Positions 47,399 to 60,801 of a DNA stretch of 64,000 nt are shown here, one piece after another (position 1 is the stretch's first letter; every line of letters starts with the position of its first letter). The notes under the pieces are model-generated. The model did no database searches. It was given only the letters and a program-made list of their open reading frames with translations, and was not told the DNA's origin. The position numbers and the translations under genes were made by a program. The DNA is from Psettodes erumei (lineage: Eukaryota > Chordata > Actinopteri > Pleuronectiformes > Psettodidae): positions 183,501 to 247,500 of the forward strand of contig JAFBJZ010000888.1 in NCBI GenBank assembly GCA_016785225.1, in the 5' to 3' direction.

Positions 47399-48910
47399 CG
47401 CTTGTTGTCTGCCCAGTGACACCCAGCGAGAAGCTGCCTCCTCAGAGAGTGATTGGTTTGCTGGCCAGACTGTCTGTCTGTGCAGGTGGGAGAGCTGCCC
47501 ATGTCATCATTTCATTTTCTGTCTGCTTTCACTGCCGTCCAATCTCTGTCACTCACTGTTTTTCAAGCGGCCAATGTTGCTCTCTTCTCTCATCTCCATG
47601 TTTCACGTTTCATGTTTTATATTTGACTTGTTTTCACTGCCCCTTTTTTTCTTAGCCTTGAAGATATGTTAAAGGAAACGAAAAAATCAAGAAACAATAT
47701 ATGGTCAAAATATGAAAATAAACTTGTTAACGTTCACTTGATGTCACACTGAACTTTATGAATAAAAGTTATTTTACTATAAATGAGCTCTTGGGGGACA
47801 AGAGGATAATAAGTACACCCCATACTCTGTATGATTGCGTGTTAATCTGGACATGTGGCTGGTGAAGAAAGCACAAATCCTCTTTTAATTAAGCAATAAC
47901 AAGGAGGGAGTGTTAAAGTGACTGATTCTGGCCTCGCTGTGATGACCTCTGGCACCCAGCTGCCCCGTGCTGTCCAACAGTAGCACTTTTTAAAGGGCTA
48001 ATAGTCTTCTTTTTCTCCATCTCTGTTATATTTACCCATCTCATTACAAGGAACCAAATTAACTAAAAACTATAATGGTTTTAAAGCCAGTTGGAGCTGT
48101 AGCATTTACAAAGTTGTGTGCACTTACACACTGAGTTGTGGGGCCACTTATTTACTAGAAGTCAGTAAGCATAAATTCCAATTATCAGACCACACATTTG
48201 GCACCACAATGCTTTGAGAGGGTCTGAGTGATTGCCCTTTTACAAACTATTGCTGAGGGTTTTTTTTCCTGCTGCTATTTCTTTTTTTCATTTAGTAAAT
48301 AACCCCCAGTGAAATTAAGTAAAAACCAAGTACAGTTAAATTTAATTCTGTTTAATTTTAATTTCTTGATCACCCACTCTGTTTTGCCTCCTTTATCTGT
48401 TGGTTTGTTTATTGACACCATTCAGTTCATATTTTAAAAAGACCAGGCTTTATGAGGACCTGTGCCTATTTTCATCATAGCCGAAAGCTTCATTGCTGTA
48501 TCTGCTGGAATTAACTGCAGCGCACATTTGTCACATTCATGTTTGTTTGCTAAATTCCTAAAAAGGTTCCTCGGTTTCTCAAAAACTTCCTGCTGGGGTT
48601 TGTAAAGTTTCTTCTGTCTAGATGTTGACCAGTTTATGTCTTGAGTCAAATATGAAAGCAATTTCAGTAATCATGACAGAAGTATTTCTGAGTCTTCTGT
48701 GCAATTAAAAAACTCAGATCTTCCTCTCGCCATCATCTTCTTCATTTCTCATTTATCTCTCTCTCTCTCTTTCTGTCTCTCAGCAGGGAAGTTCGCCTAT
48801 GGCCCAGAAAAGCCCCTTGTCCCTCCACAGCAGAGGGAAAACAACCTTCCAGGCTCACACACACACACAACAACAACAACAAATATGCCCATGCTGGTAA
48901 AGTAAAAGGC

Positions 48911-48912
<2 letters not shown>

Positions 48913-48969
<57 letters not shown>

Positions 48970-48983
48970 CTCTCTCTCTCTCT
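48913..48983. repeat. (CA)27 then (TC)9
   Basis: Longest pure CA array in the right half, followed directly by TC repeats. Confidence 0.95.
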
Positions 48984-50737
48984 TTCCCTTTCACACACAG
49001 AGGCTCCTAACATGAGCACTGAGTGGTCACATTAATTACATGAGCAGTGGGGGTTTCCCTCCCTGCCATGTCTACTGTGGGCCCTGAGATATTTAATAAA
49101 CCTGTCAACGCCAGGACTCCCTGCCTTAACCCGGAGCTAATGAGACACACAACCACACTATACACATACACACATATGGAGTGGAAGTCACAGGCCTTTG
49201 CCACTTGCAGCTGAACTAGAAGCTGTTGTGATGCCACAGTGTCAGTGTCCACCCTTTCACTCTCCATCATGCAGTTTCACTAATTTTCTCTGGCGTCTTG
49301 TAATAATAAAATGACCTGTAGGAGCTTAACAGCAGCAGGTGAAGCTGACATTTGCTTGTTACAGTAATTTAAAAAACAACAGCATGCAATTAATTATTAT
49401 CTTAAATCCAACCTGGGAACTAATTTGCTCCAGGTGCAAACTGTTTCAGGCACTGGTGAAAAAGGAAATATGATCCAGGAATTCCAACTTGAGTAACAGA
49501 GTTTGAAGCCTTCTAAAATACAAAATAAGATGTAAGTGTGTGTGTGTGTGTGTGTGTGTTTTCACCGTGACAGTTTTTAGAGTGATGATAGGATTAGATT
49601 AGGCAGTCAGTGGCAGAGTAACAGAGCAACAAGGCCAGCATACTGTATGTCTGAACTCTCAGCTCTCACAATCTGGGGATTAAGGTAGAACAGAGACACA
49701 CACACACACTTGTTTTTTTTTTTTACTCAATTACACAGAGAAGCAGACTATGTACACTGTCTTTTGCAGCCACATGCACACTTCTACTTCCCCAGACATA
49801 ACATACAGGCATGGACATGCACACACAATCCCCTCTCTTTCAGATGTGTTCAGATGAGTTCCTTTATAAAGGAACTGTCCTTAAAATGATACAACATTTA
49901 CTTCCATTCATCGCAGAGAGCCTAACCCAAGATACAGGGATATACAGGAAAAGGTTCCAATCAGGTAGCAAAAACACATACACCCACTTCCAAACAAACC
50001 AACGAGCCTCCTACACGCACATACACACAGACACACACTGAGATTATGGGTCTTGAGGCCCACCCAGAGGTGGCAGGCACCATACCACACAGTCAGCCTG
50101 TCTCCTAAAATTGTTTTTTCTTCAGTCAACCTAGCAGGGCCAGTTTGTCATGCTAATGTGGCCCTGGCTTGCCTCCCTTTGTTGCCTTGACAGATTAGCA
50201 AGTGTGTGTGTGTGTGTGCGCAATTTTGTGTAGGTGTGTGTGTGTGTCAGTTGTCTATGGAGCCCAGTTTTTCTCTATTATGTTTTTCTAGTGATCCACA
50301 GAGAGTGTGGAGATCAGTTTTACCTTTATTCGTTCTGTCCTTCCATTCCACTGTTTGTCAGTCTTTCTCATTGTCTCTGTCATTCTCTCATCCTGATGTG
50401 TTCAAAGTTGAAAGGTATTTCGGGAAATATCTGCTGATTGCATCTACCCGGAAACAGAGTCCTTTTGACTCGGGTACATAAGGTTCCTACTGAGGTTTTA
50501 TGCATTACTTGGCAGAGTGGAATAGTGGCAGATTTATTTCTTTATCTTCAATTCAGTACACTAAACAATCACTGAACGACTCTGTCTTTTTTTTCTGATG
50601 GATGTTCTATGTCTCAAATTAAGGCCCACTATTGATCCACTTCAAACTAACTAATGGAAACGCACCTAATTTACATTTTTTGTGGCATTTCAACGGTTTG
50701 CGTAAAATTAGTTTGACAGTTGGATGAAAACATATCT

Positions 50738-50959
50738 TTGGTTTCTCTTTCATTTTCTATTTTACCCCCCTTTGCACTTTTCTCTCCTCTAATCTATCTG
50801 TTCCCCACTTTCTGTTTTCCTCTCATCTATCTGCCCTCCTTTTCATCCCTTTCCCCCTTTGCTTCACTTTTCTATCGCTCTCTTGCACCCCTTTCTTTTC
50901 TCCTGTATCTATTAGCCCCTCTTTCTCCGCTCAGTCATCTATCTACTTCTCTCTGTGTT
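50738..50959. repeat. Pyrimidine-rich tract with CTATC units
   Basis: C/T-rich with ATCTATCTG and CTCTCTT words. Confidence 0.8.
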
Positions 50960-52993
50960 GGAGCATTACAGAGCTGTCAGAGTCAATGGTGTCCCAGCCA
51001 GGGACAGCACAGGTCAGGTATTGAATCTCTGCCCCCCCTCTGGAGCCCACTGACACAGAGCTCTTTCATCACCCGGCTCTGTGGGGGCGGGACAGAGCGG
51101 GATGCAGATCAGTCGGTGCGGGTCCAGGTTGGTACGGAGAGACCACCGTGCAGTCGCTTCATCAGCCTGTAATGTGGGGTGGCACACAGCAGACTGCAGA
51201 GCCATCAGGGCTGGGTCTCAGAATTGATAGGCTGATACTTCTGGGCCATTTCCACCAAACAGTCTGCAGAACAAAACTCAGGCAATCCCAGATATGCTTG
51301 TTTAAAAGTGCACACAACATGTCCTAGTCCGGTATTTAGAAGTTACATGTAAGTTTTCAGTTGGATAAAAAAACTAGCAAAATTCAGGTTGAACATTTGG
51401 GTAACCGAGCCCAAAACATGCATACAAGATGATGTTTTTTTCAATTACAGGTTACTGGTTACTACGTCCAAATGACACTGACAAAGTCATATTTTTTTTT
51501 TCATTAAACTGCTTTACTAAAGGCCTGCGGCCTGAATATTAAGTCAGAAATAAATTCTATGCTCTTATTTTGTCATGATAACTCAAGTCTGTTCTCAATA
51601 CCAATGCAAAGTTTTATATATTCGGAGCTGCAATGGAAAAAAAATCACTGCAGCACTACTATAAAAGAACTAACAAACAATAAATGCCATGCTGAGATGA
51701 GACATCTGTCTCTAGCATTTTTATATTATATGTAGAAATGTGGGGTGGGGGGGGCTCAGCGGATTCATTTACTTAAGTTTGTCTCATGAATGTTGGTATG
51801 AGCGACCCTTTAAGCACTGAATGGACGACGTGATCCAGATTCAACAGGACAGAGCTGGTCTTCTCTGGTATCTTTGTGTGGGGGACGTGAGGTCCGTGGG
51901 CTGTCTTCTACCAACAGAATGCTGTTGGTGTGGGTAAAAGCTGTTGGGGAGGGGGGCATCTGGAGAGCACAGTTGAGCCCTCTGAGCTGTTAGCCTCCAC
52001 ATAAGTTGACTCAACCTTTTAATGCAGAGTGCAGACTGGTGTTGTCTGGCCAGTCGACAGACTGCCCCCCCCCCCACACACACACACACACACTGTCAGC
52101 CTGAGTGACTCTGTGATGTGACTAGCACTGAGTCATACAACTTTTTCTCCTCATTTAACTCAAGCTTCTCTCTTTCCATTCCTTTCCAGTTCAAATCCTT
52201 CCTCCTTCTCCCTTCTCCCCCATTTCCTGCCTTCCTTGTTATGCCTCTTTTTTTAATCTCTGCTGCTTCTGAGATCCTCTCCACTGATCCTCCCATCACA
52301 TGACTCTCTGCTCGCGCAGCCTACAATGATGAGTCATCCTGAATAGATGACCCTCAGCCTGTCTGCTCTGCCCCGTAGTATGGGCGTAAGTGTGTGCGGC
52401 CTTGTGTGTGCATATGCATGTCTCACACATTGTTACGAGAGCAGTGCGTCGCACCTTCTTGTTTAGAATGAGCAATGAATAAATGACTGTGTATCACAGT
52501 CTGAGCCCAGTCAATATGCAGAGGATGAATATTTAAAAGACTCTAAACTCATTTATCAGTGTGGCGCCAATAGCCAAGGAGCAGGAGTGGACAGCACTGC
52601 TGGACATATTGGACATAGCATGGAAGAACTCTGCTCTTAATTTAGTTAGCCTCTTTGACCATCTGTGTGTATGAGTGAGTGTGTGCGTCTTTTGTTGACG
52701 TGACAGCATTTGTTCCAGGTACATCTGCATATATCTGCATTTAAAAAGTGCTTGACTTTTAACAATCCTGCTTCCCCACTTCCCCAGCACCCGAAAAAGA
52801 CAAGACAAGGGAGGTGCTTAGCTGTGGAAAAAATAATAATAATAAAAAAAATGCCAGGCTATGTGCTGGATCAGACAGGCTGAGTGGGAGGAACAATGAC
52901 CTAGTTTCCAAAAAACACTCAGCAAACTCCACTGGCACCACAAGTGCACTGGGGAACAGATCATGCACTGCCTCTACCAAATCTGGCTGAGAC

Positions 52994-52994
<1 letters not shown>

Positions 52995-53029
<35 letters not shown>
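52995..53029. repeat. GT microsatellite
   Basis: (GT)17; a CT array lies at 53126-53150. Confidence 0.95.
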
Positions 53030-53032
<3 letters not shown>

Positions 53033-55964
53033 CACGAGTTTCTCTCTCTTCCTGTTTATCTCTTTATCTGCATTTTTGTTTTCTTCATTCTTTCATCTTC
53101 CATTTTTGCTTGTCTGTTATCTATACTTCTCTCTCTCTCTCTCTCTCTCTTGCCCTCTTTTCCTTTCATTTGTCCCACTGGGCTGGATGGGATGAGTGTG
53201 TGTGTTTATGTGGGTGTGCAGAGAGTTAGTTGCTGTGTCATGCTGCACTGCTGGGAGGCTGCAGAGTGCCTGACTGCTGTCTGAGTCTGAACAGGGCGAG
53301 TCACAGCATCTAGGCCTCCCTCCTTACCTTACTCTATCGCTCTGTCTCTCTGCACACAGCCACACAAACACACTCACACACACGCACACAGACACACACA
53401 CACTAACACATGTATGCACGCACCAAGAAACTACGGCTCGCTGACCCATCAGCCCTGCGGTCGGAGATGTGCAGTCAAGTTGAGATTCATTTTCAAAGCG
53501 AATAACATTCATGGGCAACACATGTATCTGCTGCGGCCACAGCCTCAGAGAAGCCTTTGTGCTGCCTCAGTAGATTGTGTACATGTCACTCTTGTGAATA
53601 ATGGCTGATTACAGGAGACTATAATGTATAATGTACAGAATCGCTATACACATAGCTAATGTATGACACATTACGTCCTAAATTTGCTGAAAAGACTATA
53701 TTCTCTCAGTAGCTTGGAAACACCCCAGGGCAGTTATATTGAGCTAAGAACACCAGATTCCTATCGACACAAATGGGAAGAGAATGGCAACAGCACTCTT
53801 GGTGGTCATCGAGAAATAAAAACTGCATGTATGGAACCGCCAGTTAAATTTGACAAAAAACACTGTTGCCATGAAATCTGATTTAAAACGTTATTTTCCA
53901 AACAGGTTATACGTCTATAACTCACATGAAAGATTTTGCTTGCATCAATGCAACAACATAACTGGCTTGATGAGTTTCCTGTTTGGCTGCCATGGCGCAG
54001 AGAACAGTGAAACAGGCTTTAAACAATCAAACAGAAGAAAAGAACAGCAAACTATTCTAATTTTAAACAGTCGTGACTGAATTCAGTCTTTTATAATGTG
54101 AAATACTGGATTGTTTAAACATGTTTTGTACTGCAGATTTTAACTGTATTTCTTTTGCTTCTGTTAAAATTCTGTTAGCAAACATCTTGTTTACGTAATC
54201 AGGGTTCAGTTTTAATATTAGACCCAAAATGTAAATGAAACACATCTTTTAATCCTAAGAGAACTCCCCAAGTTCTTGCTCACCTGTGACTAGGGTACAG
54301 AGGCACTGTGATTATGACTGGTTAATTGTCTTTAATGCAACACAGCTGTCTTATATGTCCTATCTTATGAAGAAAATAAGATCTCTGGTGACACAGAACA
54401 AAATGTAAGCATTGTTTAGCACCTTCTGACAGGAACTACATCAGCTGCTGCGCTCCCAAGGCAGTGCTGCAGACTGGGAGGATATTTACAGTGGATCCCA
54501 GTGCAGCCGAAGTGCTACGGTGAGTAGTGGCGTGCGCTGACCCTCCAACTCTTGAGTTGTTGACCTCCAGCTACAGCAGCAGCCTCCATCACCTTTGTGT
54601 GGACATTTGCTGCACTTTGTATGTCTTATACGTACTATTTTCCTTCATTAATACATTTACAAAAACAGTAGGAATCAAAGTAACAAAAAATGATCACGCG
54701 ACTTCAGCTAAAATACCAAAAGGTTACAAATAGTGAATACTGCTTTAGATAAATTCTCCTTGTGTTTCCTTCTCTGAGAAAGGGGAGGATAGAGTCAGTT
54801 TGGCCTTGTTGACCGGACTCTGTTTTAGCGGCCCTGTTGGTTCCCATAGTGACCAGTGCTACTGCCATGGTTACAGCCACTGGCACTTCCTCCTGGCTGG
54901 CACCCTGAAGACACTTCTTTGGTCTCATTCTCTTTCTCTCTGTCTGTCTTTCCTTCTTTCCGTTGCTCTTCTTTTGTTTTTCTATTTGCTCTCCTTCTCT
55001 CCTTCATCGTTCTTCGAAATGTCAAAGCCAGCTTCTAATCTCCTCCTCCCTCTGTCTGAGTTTGTCTTTATCTTGACAGCCCCACTTCCTCTCTGCAGTA
55101 CTTATCGTAGCATCTCTCTCCTTCCTCTCTGATTCAGAGTCCCCCCACTACTTTCTCTGCCTCATGCTTCCTCCTCATTCAGTTCTCTTCCTGTCTCGAA
55201 GCCCCCCCCCCATGCCCTTCTTCTGCTCTCTGCATTTCAAACTCTTCCTCCTCTTGTGTTCCACTTCAATTTAATTCACAATAAAACAGGCCTGCATTTA
55301 GAGAGAGGGAGTGCAAGACCCCCCCCCTTTTCTGTATTATTTCAGACCATGAGCACAGGCCATTTTCTTTCATTTTGCTCCCAGAGTATCTTAGCATCAG
55401 CACTTGAGGCAAATAAGCTGGCCATGCAACAATATTCCTGATATGCATTTTGTTGAGCTGAATAATAACCACTTATATTCAAAGACAAGCAATCAGCTAG
55501 TTAATTCCACACACCAACAACAAAAATCTTTTTTCCAACAAACATACTGTTTGATGTATGTTATGTTATGTTATGAATAATATTATCGATTATGTGTTTT
55601 CCTGACCAACATACAGCACAAGCCCTCCCTCTGTGACAGAGCTCTGATAATTCAATGTACTGTACTGTAATTACAGTGGATTTTTTAGTGGTATAACTCA
55701 ATTGGAATATGACTAATAGCTGAAGGGTGACGTTTATGCTAATTACAGCAGTAAGCAAGTTGAGATAAATGACATTTTCCTTGTCTGAGTGGTTCTTCTG
55801 ATCAAGGACAAGCTAGGAAACTCATGCGTTATAGTGAAATACAGAAGAATGAACAAGGAAGGAAGATGCGTGTTGCTAAAAATGTTCTTTCTTGATATTT
55901 TGTGATAGGAAGCCAGGGAATTCAAAACTGAAGTGTGCACTCATTTCCTTTGAATTCTCATTTC

Positions 55965-56175
55965 CTGTTTTATTTTGTAGTTGTGAGTGTGTCTTGTGAC
56001 TGTATGTTACGTCTTGTCTTTATGATTGTCTGCCCCTCCCTATTGTGTTTCACCTGCGCCTAATCGTTCCCACCCTTCTCTTTTGTTCAGTGCTATTCTG
56101 TTTTGCTTGCTTGGTTTAGTCTTGCGCCGCTCCCAGCATTTCTGCATTGGCCCTGTGTTCCTGAGTTTCAGGGAA
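55965..56175 (+). mobile_element. Possible retroelement/LTR-like fragment
   Basis: T-rich sequence with TGTGTTTCACCTGCGCCTAA, TCGTTCCCACC and a run of TTTTGCTTGCTTGG-type words, similar in style to fish LTR or related dispersed elements. No coding part or defined ends seen. Confidence 0.3.
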
Positions 56176-56456
56176 AAAAAATTAACTGTGTGACAAGCTA
56201 ATCTGTGGGACTGATTTATTACAGATTGAACAAAATGCTAACACGCACAAAATGAGTGTCACATTTAGCGGGTACAGTCAGGTATTAACATTGTGCAGTG
56301 TACCCATTTTTCATTTGTTCTTTACCTATTTTTTATTCTTTTGTCTGGTCAAGTCAAAAGTCTTGGTCCCTATTTGTTCCCATAATCTACTATACATTTC
56401 TCAAACCTCGCAGCACTCATAAATGTATGAGGAGTTAATGTAGCTTGACAGGACTG

Positions 56457-56558
56457 ACTTAGAAATCATCATGTCACTTATAAGTTGGCAATTGCACTTA
56501 CATAAGCTGAAGTTGCCAACTTATAAGTGACATGATGATTTTTAACTAATTTCTAAGT
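56457..56558. repeat. Perfect 29-bp inverted repeat (hairpin)
   Basis: Left arm 56463-56491 (AAATCATCATG...GTTGGCAA) and right arm 56513-56541 are exact reverse complements, separated by 21 nt. An outer ACTTAG/CTAAGT pair (56457-56462, 56553-56558) extends it, with 11 extra bases on the right. No terminal features of a known transposon recognised. Confidence 0.95.
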
Positions 56559-58382
56559 TACAGTATCATTTGTGTTGACAAAGTCACTAAACCAGATGAT
56601 TTTTCTATTGTTGCTATAAAATCAGTTTCATCTGTACAAAACACATCTTTTCATACAACTATGTAATGTAATATAGATGTTATTGACAATATAATTTTAA
56701 TTAATTAGCACGTAGCACAAGAACAATTACCTGGATTAGTCTCTACTGCAACTCTCTGAAAATATATTGTATTAACACATTTGTTGAATGACCTTTCAGA
56801 CAGCTTGGTAATATCACAATGTTATAAACGCATAATAAAACTAAAATAAAAACACAGTCTGATCAGTCACCTTGACTAATAACAAGCAAAAAAGCAAGAC
56901 CAGTAGATCCCATGCTGTGTGGGAAAACTGAGATAATTAGTGCCGTTATGTAAAAAGCTGAGGTTGTTTGCCAGACTACTGGAGAAGAAAGTCTCATTTT
57001 CTTCCACCTCTGCCAGTCTTTCATGCTGAACGTTGGATTAAAAAAATTAAAGTGCTCAGATGTTTGATAAAATACAGCCACAGAGTTATCACAAGCAGCA
57101 GATCTGTCAGGAAGTCAGGAAGTTAAAAGAACAAATTCGGGAGTACTTCCATATAAGGTCAATACTGTTTACCGTGTTCCTCATCTTAGCCTTGTGCATC
57201 GCCTGCGAACATTTGTTAATTAGCATGAAAAACAATATAGCTGACAGTGATGGGAATGGCATTGGTTCTCTAGGTAGGTTATATGTTGATAAACCAAAGC
57301 ACTGGACAAGTTACAATTTTGTCCTGATGATGGCGCTAGATGAAGAGTCAGATGAGCTATTACAATTCATAATGAGGGGGATATCAGTATGAAAAAACAA
57401 GCTATTTCAAGAAATTCCCTCACGGAAATAAAATAATCGACAGCTGAATTAAAACAATTACTGGCTGCAGCCCTAGTTTCAACAGTCACGATACTTTACT
57501 GCAGATCGTACGAGAGCTGGGGCTGACTCTCAGCCCCCTTCTTCAGAAACAATGCCAGCGAGAGGAGAGGAGAGCAGGGTGGGGAACACACTGCGACCAA
57601 ATGCAACCACCCAGGCAGAGCCTTTCATTCATTTTCTATGAGAGGTGGCGAATCCCTCATGAAGAGCACAATGGGATAACAGGTAGTGAGAGAGAAAGGC
57701 GAGGCCAAAGTTCAAATAAATGAATCATGACCTGGTAAGGGCTTGCTAACCAATTATACCTGACATCCATTGTGTGTTTAATGGAGATAAATGTGAATTG
57801 TAGATTTTTATTGGTCTGTCAGCATGATTGATCTACCAACAGAAAAAATTCAAACCAAAAGAAAACTAAATTTCACAGTGGCATTGGTTATGTGGATTTC
57901 CAACTTACCAAACCAAATAATAACTTGTGGTATTATTATTACATGTCACTTAAAAGTTTAAGCTAACAGTCAGGATAGACAAAAGTTGTTATTGCTCCTT
58001 CCTGCCTCATCTTCAACTGATTTTCGTGTCAATAGTTTCTTTTTAGGAAAACAGTGACTGAATAATAAGATACATTCAATATTTTTTTTAACCTGACAAA
58101 CATGCAGAGGAGTTTGCATATATTTTCCCAGCTCTAAGTATTGCCTGTAGGGCTTCCTCTCAGGCTGCAGGCATAATTGCACTATTCAGTGGGTAAAATA
58201 GCAACATCAGAAGCAAAACTCAGGGCAAAAAAAAAGTAATGACGTAGAAACATCAACATTTTTTATCAACTCCTCCCTTTGCATGCAGGATTTCATCACC
58301 ATCTAAATCAAACTGAAACTGTCAAAGTAAGGTTAGTGGGAAATATGTTTCTGTTCATTTTGATTTCTTAAAAAAAATACAG

Positions 58383-58406
58383 TATATATATATATATATA
58401 TATATA
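58383..58406. repeat. TA microsatellite
   Basis: (TA)12, the only TA array of note in the window. Confidence 0.95.
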
Positions 58407-58474
58407 GTCTCCCTGTTCATCTCCACAGGGAGTTCAGACACCAGCGTCAATGATAGAACATGGCTTGTATCTGC

Positions 58475-58555
58475 AGGGATTCAGTCCTGCTCAAGGACAC
58501 TTCACCGTGAGGTTGAACCCTGGACCTTTGATTAAAGGACCACGTTTCTACCTAA
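58475..58555 (+). mobile_element. Fragment of a teleost dispersed repeat
   Basis: The stretch with CTGCTCAAGGACACTTCACC, then GTTGAACCCTGGACCTTTG, then GGACCACGTTTCTACC closely resembles a repeat seen in very many fish genomes (recalled, not searched). Family name not certain. It lies just past a TA microsatellite (58383-58406). Confidence 0.55.
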
Positions 58556-60002
58556 TATACTATATTCTTATGTGTGTGTGCGTTCTTGTATTACTCCTTT
58601 TGTAATACAAGTGATATCTGTTTACACAACTGTGTGTGTGCACGCGCCTTTGTGTGTGTTTATATCACACAGCGTTTTGTCCTCCAACCACGAAGCTCAG
58701 CTCCACATCTCAGTCAGCAACTCTGTGCCTGCTCATCAGCACTCTTTTTGGCGTCCTCTGTGCAGCTGCCACCACACACACACAAAGGGAAAGGGATACA
58801 CACGCAGAGAAAAGGGACACACAAGCAGTCACACAGACATAAAACACTTACAGAGTCAAACAAGCAAGGACGTTCCCTCAGACAGACACACACACACACA
58901 CACACCCTTCCCATTTCAGTCAGTCTCTGATGAACATCTGGACCGTAAAGAGGAGATGATGGTGTCCCACAGCCCATAATGATCAGTCTGTCACCCTGGA
59001 AACTGCACACAGTTGCCGCCCACACCGCTGCCACCAAGGTGTGATACTCACGGAGATGGTGGACCAGCAATAAAACAACACGACAACACAAAATTTCCCA
59101 TATGAAGCTTTTTACTTCTCTAGCATTGGTTTCAGGTTGTTTAAGTAAATCAAAGGTGAAAAAGGAAATTTAATCACTGTGTTCATTATGTTTTAGTTAA
59201 TTAGCAGCACTCAGTCTCTATGGTGATGTTAATAACATGATTTTGTGGAGATACGTAAGAACAAAGAAATCAAGTGCAGCTTGTTTTTGAGCAAAACTGC
59301 ATGTTTTTAACATAGTTATTTTCTGGTGTAGCATCTCACAAGAGCTAAAAGTTCTTTAGCAGCTTAATCTTTAACTTTCTGTACATTATACTGAATCTCA
59401 AATGTTGCTAAAAAGCAAAGATGCCGTCGAGTTAAATCAGGCAAACAGCACATATTCCTGCTCATAGAGTCTGACACAACTTGATGCTGTTGATTTGGAT
59501 TTGTGAAATAAAGATGTATAAGACGCATCGTGTCCTGAGTTGTTTATAACAGACTTTTTGGCCTCTTCATACACACTATAGATAACTGTGTTAGCTTGCT
59601 TTGATTAATATTTTGCTACAAGCCTTTTCAATTCTTCAAAACTCTAAAGCTGTGGCTTTAGAAATGTATATATCTTAGAAACTGGAAAGCCTGTTGGACG
59701 TTGTAATTAGCTATAAACATTTTCCTTCCACACACAAGTCTAAGTCAAAGGCAGGTTATTACATCTGCTTCCAGACCTGTGTGAGGACATGCCAAGCCAC
59801 TGCTTAAGACAGAGCTCAGTCATCTGTCTGTGCGCTCAAAAAACTGCAACAGTAGGTACAGGATGGTACAAATCCATCACAACATTTACAGATACAGAAC
59901 CCACCCCAGACACCCACACATCTCAGTCAATATCTGAGAGCATCACGGGCTGGACCTGCCCTCACATTGATTCTCACGTTCAAAACCACGTAGGAGAGAA
60001 GG

Positions 60003-60033
<31 letters not shown>

Positions 60034-60117
60034 TAAACATACTATAAAGCTGTCCATGAGCAACAGGTATCTACATCTGTCCTGACACAAACACAAACAC
60101 AATTACACACATACCCC

Positions 60118-60162
<45 letters not shown>
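60003..60162. repeat. CA array facing GT array
   Basis: (CA)14 at 60003-60031 and (GT)21 at 60121-60162, 89 nt apart; together an inverted repeat. Confidence 0.95.
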
Positions 60163-60164
<2 letters not shown>

Positions 60165-60746
60165 GATAACTGCAAGCTGGATATGAAATTCAGTACACTG
60201 AATGAAAAATGGTAATGTAGCAGAGAAGGTGGAGAAAGCATTAAGGTCCAAATGGCCTAAGCCCTTAAAATCCCAAAATCATCATGGAATTCAGTTATCA
60301 TTAGTAGTGGTGGGACTGGAACCACAAGGCTTCTAATTTTAGTCATATTTGTTGTACCCTCTGTTTAGAAAAATAACGTAGCAGTTGTTTCAGAACCATG
60401 GACAGTGCTGTTTGGACAGTGCTGTCCAGGGTTACTGAAACAGAGCAGGTGCGATTGATAGACAGATATAATGCATCACTTAGTTTGGTTTCTTTTCATG
60501 GTTGTAGATAGAACTTTCAGCAGTAGTTGTAGCAGCACTTGTCGGAGTGGTACTTGGGATATTTGAATTGATACATAGAGGTACATGGTCTGAAAAGTTT
60601 GGGAACATATGCATGTGAATGAAAAAGGATGAAATACAATTTTAGAAAAAAAACAAGTTTCTCATGATGACAGTGACCTCCATCAAATCAATTCATAAGA
60701 GCATCCACTCAGAAAAGAGGTGCAGTGACAGGTGGAGGTTTGAGAG

Positions 60747-60747
<1 letters not shown>

Positions 60748-60800
<53 letters not shown>
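60748..60800. repeat. (AAAG)n tetranucleotide array
   Basis: About 13 AAAG units. Confidence 0.95.

Positions 60801-60801
<1 letters not shown>

Noticed and set aside
57060..57392. 110-aa open frame with a hydrophobic segment
   Set aside because: No recognisable domain, splice or promoter context; AT-rich flank; length is compatible with chance.
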